Assembly (NCBI RefSeq): GCF_009184895.1
Contig: NZ_WESE01000004.1
Coordinates: 519,164 to 583,163 of the forward strand
Length of the DNA stretch: 64,000 nucleotides
Direction of reading: 5' to 3'
Source: Nostocoides sp. F2B08
GTDB lineage: Bacteria > Actinomycetota > Actinomycetes > Actinomycetales > Dermatophilaceae
Within the stretch, counting starts at the first letter, position 1, and the number at the start of each line of letters is the position of its first letter. The translations under genes were made by a program, and so were the position numbers. Positions 61,525-64,000 of the stretch are shown piece by piece. The notes beneath the pieces were generated by a model. The model did no database searches. It was not told the DNA's origin and saw nothing but the letters and a program-made list of their open reading frames with translations.

Positions 61525-62421
61525 ATGGACCACCCTCCCCACGCCCAGGTGCTCGTCGACTTCGAGCCGCGCCACGACGTCTTCGTCGGGATCGACTCGG
61601 ACGGCTGCGCCTTCGACGCCATGGAGATCAAGCACCAGGAGTGCTTCACCCCGAACACCATCAAGTGGTGGGGCCTGCAGGCCGTCTCGACGTATGCGCG
61701 GGAGACCGCCCTCTTCGTCAACCTGTACTCGACCTCACGTGGGCAGAACCGCTGGGTCGCGCTCAAGCGCGTCTTCGACCTGTTGCGCGAGCGGCCAGAG
61801 GTCGCCGAGCGCGGCGTGCAGGTACCGGCCGGCGACGAGCTGCAGGCTTTCCTCGACTCCGGCTACCCGTTGTCGGATCTCGGGATCCAGCAGTGGGCGA
61901 GCGAGCACCCCGGCCCGGAGATCGAACGGTGCCTGCTGTGGGGCGCCGGCGTCAACGCCTCGATCGCCGACATGGTCCACGGCGTGCCACCGTTCCCCGG
62001 CGTGCGCGAAGCGCTCCAGCAGATGAGCGCGCACGCCGACCTCATGGTGGTCTCCGCCACCCCGGGCGAGGCGCTGCAGCGGGAGTGGACCGAGCACGGG
62101 CTGGCCGACTACATGTCGGTCATCGCGGGCCAGGAGATGGGCAGCAAGGCCCAGCACGTCCAGTTCGCCGCGACCGGCAAGTATGCGGCGGACCGGATCC
62201 TGCTCATCGGCGACGCTCCCGGGGACAGGGACGCGGCGCGCACCGCTGGGTGTCTGTACTACCCGATCAACCCGCACGCCGAGGCGGCGTCATGGCGCCG
62301 GCTGCGCGAGGAGGCCTTCCCGAAGCTGCTGGACGGCACCTACGCCGGGGACTACCAGGAGGCCCTCGTCGCCGAGTTCGAGGCCCTGCTGCCCGCCGAC
62401 CCGCCGTGGGTGACGCGCTGA
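61525..62421 (+). CDS. HAD-superfamily hydrolase
   Basis: A 298-residue HAD phosphatase-like protein. Motif I is VFVGIDSDGCAFDAME (nucleophile Asp; D-x-D-G-C), motif II LMVVSATPGEAL, a lysine in EMGSKAQHVQ, and motif IV ILLIGDAPGDRDAA. A large cap of about 130 residues lies between motifs I and II. It probably dephosphorylates a sugar phosphate or acts as a mutase. The ATG lies one base after the GH3 stop (TGAG-ATG), so it is the last gene of the uxaC operon. The substrate is unknown, perhaps a stalled phosphosugar. Confidence 0.82.
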   Translation: MDHPPHAQVLVDFEPRHDVFVGIDSDGCAFDAMEIKHQECFTPNTIKWWGLQAVSTYARETALFVNLYSTSRGQNRWVALKRVFDLLRERPEVAERGVQVPAGDELQAFLDSGYPLSDLGIQQWASEHPGPEIERCLLWGAGVNASIADMVHGVPPFPGVREALQQMSAHADLMVVSATPGEALQREWTEHGLADYMSVIAGQEMGSKAQHVQFAATGKYAADRILLIGDAPGDRDAARTAGCLYYPINPHAEAASWRRLREEAFPKLLDGTYAGDYQEALVAEFEALLPADPPWVTR

Positions 62422-62447
62422 GGCGAGCAGCGCATACCTCTGCGGCT

Positions 62448-63617
62448 TCAGGACGTCGGTGAGGGCTCCGGGCTCGTCGTCTCGGTCGGCGTGGCCGTCG
62501 GTGAATCCGTCGCGGTGGCGTCGTCCGGCTCGGCGAGCGCGCGCTCGAACGCCGCCACCGTGGCTGCGTCGACGGTGCCGGTCGGCTCGACGCCGAGGTC
62601 CTCCTGCGCCTCCTGGAGTGCCTCGGTGAGCGCGTCGCTCCACTGACCGTCGACCGGACCATCCCAGTAGCCGGCGAGCGTGAGCGTCTGCTGGAGAGCC
62701 GCGGTGGAGGCTGTCTCCTCCGCTGCGGCGGCGCCACCCAGAGCAGCCAGTTCGGCCTGGAGCGCCTCCGCCGTGGCCTTGTCGACCGTCCCGGTCTGCG
62801 GCAGGTCGTTGGCCTCCTGGAGGGCCTCGACCGCCGCGACCGTCTGCGGACCGTAGACGCCGTCGACCTCACCCTCGAGGTAGCCGAGGTCCGCGAGCGC
62901 CTGCTGCAGACTGGTCGTGTAGGCGGTCACCGCTGTAGCGGCCTCCTGCTCCTGGTCCTCGCTCAGGCATCCGCTGTCGGCGAAGAGCCTCAACCAGGCG
63001 ATCTCGAGAGCCACCGCAGCCGCGTTGAACTGCTCGCTCGCCTCGCTGAGCGGCGTCCGGTCGCCGATGCCCTCCACGGCCGCGGCGAACTCGGCCTCCG
63101 CCTGCTCGACCCGGGCCACACTCGGCGGCGGCTCGACCTGCGCGGACGGTTCGGCGGTGGCGGTCTGGGGCGGGACGGTCGTGCCCGCCGCGGAGGCCGA
63201 CGCCTCGGCGAGAGCCGCCTGGGTCGCCGCGAGCTCCTCCTCGGCCGTCGCGACCGACTCGCGCGTCGCGGTGACCTCGTCGGCCGCCTGCTGGACCTCC
63301 TCGCGGGGAGCCTCGAGGTCGGCGCCGGCCTCGCGGACGTCGCCGACGGTCGGCGCGGTGTCGCTGAGCACGTCGCCGTAGCGGTCGATCGCGAGGATGT
63401 AGTCCTCGCTCGCGGTGCAGAACTCGGCCTCGGCCTCGGTGGCCGCCGACTGCGCCTCGGCCAGCGCCTCCTCGGCTCGCGTGACCTCGGCCTGGGCGGC
63501 CTCGAGCGGGGTCGGAGCGGCCTCCTCGTCGCCGCTGCACCCGGCGAGAGCCAGCCCGACAATGGCGAGCACGACGGGGACGCTGCGACGTCGGCGGAAG
63601 CGGAGGGACGCCTGCAT
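62448..63617 (-). CDS. Peptidoglycan-binding-domain lipoprotein
   Basis: A 389-residue protein with a lipoprotein signal (VLAIVGLALAGC, lipobox Cys27). An Ala/Glu-rich coiled coil (about 35-160) follows. Two PG_binding_1 domains come next: LQQALADLGYLEGEVDGVYGPQTVAAVEALQ (about 235-265) and LQQTLTLAGYWDGPVDGQWSDALTEALQ (about 300-330). A Thr/Ser/Pro-rich tail ends the protein. It is anchored in the outer leaflet of the cytoplasmic membrane and likely contacts peptidoglycan. It converges with the HAD gene and is not obviously linked to the sugar-acid system. Confidence 0.85.
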   Translation of the reverse strand: MQASLRFRRRRSVPVVLAIVGLALAGCSGDEEAAPTPLEAAQAEVTRAEEALAEAQSAATEAEAEFCTASEDYILAIDRYGDVLSDTAPTVGDVREAGADLEAPREEVQQAADEVTATRESVATAEEELAATQAALAEASASAAGTTVPPQTATAEPSAQVEPPPSVARVEQAEAEFAAAVEGIGDRTPLSEASEQFNAAAVALEIAWLRLFADSGCLSEDQEQEAATAVTAYTTSLQQALADLGYLEGEVDGVYGPQTVAAVEALQEANDLPQTGTVDKATAEALQAELAALGGAAAAEETASTAALQQTLTLAGYWDGPVDGQWSDALTEALQEAQEDLGVEPTGTVDAATVAAFERALAEPDDATATDSPTATPTETTSPEPSPTS

Positions 63618-64000
63618 CGAAGGACCTTCCTGTCGTGGACGACGCGACGGGCTGCGAAGTCCGCGGGTCCGAGCCTAGGAACGGCATCCGGCCTGGACAC
63701 CACCCCGTGAGGATGAGAGTCGGAACCGCCACGGCCCCGTGTCGAACTGCGGCGACTCATACCCTGGAGGTGATGTCGTCGGCCGATCCGTGGGACAGCC
63801 TGGGAGCACCCGCGCAGAGGAGGTGAGGCACCATGGCAGACCTCGACCGGCGGGCTGTCCTGATATGTAGGGACTTCCTGTCAAGTGGCGGGGTGAGGCG
63901 CCCGTCCCCGGGATGTGGGGGCGGGCGCCTCGGTGCTTCGTGTGCCGGTGGTGGTGGAGCGTGTCGTTGTCGACGCGCGGTCGAGGCTGATATGCGCGGG
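63618..64000. other. Region with no assigned gene up to the window edge
   Basis: No convincing complete gene is seen. A short frame MSSADPWDSLGAPAQRR (63773-63826, after GGAGG) ends just before ATG 63834, which has an excellent GAGGAGG site and begins MADLDRRAVL before turning into Gly/Arg/Cys low-complexity. This looks like a real gene start interrupted after about ten codons. A strong hairpin follows at 63895-63931. The upstream 63618-63772 probably holds the promoter of the lipoprotein gene. Confidence 0.45.
63895..63931. repeat. GC-rich hairpin near the window end
   Basis: Arms 63895-63909 and 63917-63931 (GAGGCGCCCGTCCCC and its complement with one mismatch) with a 7-base loop. It could be a terminator or the subterminal part of a mobile element continuing beyond the window. 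Confidence 0.6.

Noticed and set aside
1..64000. CRISPR arrays, tRNA or rRNA genes, prophage or integrase genes
   Set aside because: No regular repeat-spacer pattern, cloverleaf-like sequence or recognisable transposase/integrase was found on reading both strands. The HNH gene belongs to the DUF222 family and is not by itself evidence of a mobile element.

Overview
This 64 kb window is GC-rich chromosomal DNA with dense, short-spaced genes, many GTG starts and many 4-base stop/start overlaps. It carries F420-related enzymes, DUF222/13E12-type HNH and DUF5996 genes, and a BfaA/BfaB-type fatty-acid methylation pair. Together these point to an actinobacterium, most likely a Micrococcales member such as Intrasporangiaceae; the family assignment is an inference. 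I saw no tRNA, rRNA, CRISPR array or recognisable transposase.

Layout. 1-5.3 kb: the 3' part of an FAD oxidoreductase gene with an apparent frameshift, then two toxin-antitoxin pairs (MazF-type and RelE-type) flanking an ABC exporter. 5.3-16.7 kb: an EamA permease, two luciferase-like F420 oxidoreductases, an acyl-CoA ligase, a small F420/FMN split-barrel protein, and an operon of response regulator, GAF-PAS histidine kinase and CofC (coenzyme F420 synthesis). A MarR regulator diverges from a tandem-ABM protein, followed by an AGPS-like FAD oxidase. 16.8-38.1 kb: a secreted protein, small membrane proteins, a NarL-type two-component system, a CodA-like amidohydrolase, two large STAND-type proteins (one with an adenylate cyclase domain, one with HTH and WD40 domains), a GltS-like carrier, a 17-cysteine copper-binding protein and the bfaA-bfaB pair.

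38.3-62.4 kb is the main find. It holds everything needed for a glucuronide-to-pentose-phosphate route that bypasses the usual mannonate dehydratase/KDG branch: a GPH-family importer, a GH2 beta-glucuronidase, a GH3 enzyme, uronate isomerase (UxaC), a fructuronate-reductase-like dehydrogenase (UxuB-like), a LarA-family nickel-pincer racemase/epimerase, gluconokinase, 6-phosphogluconate dehydrogenase, transketolase, transaldolase and a LacI regulator. The nickel-pincer cofactor genes larE, larB and larC are interleaved. No UxuA, KDG kinase or KDPG aldolase is present. My proposal is that LarA converts D-mannonate to its C2 epimer D-gluconate, which is then phosphorylated and enters the pentose phosphate pathway. 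A shared motif, GTTGCC-N4-GTTGCC, occurs upstream of gluconokinase, between tkt and larE, and twice between the two main divergent operons, with a variant between lacI and uidA. These genes therefore look like one regulon.

62.4-64 kb: a peptidoglycan-binding-domain lipoprotein, then about 380 bases with no clear gene but a strong hairpin near the window edge.
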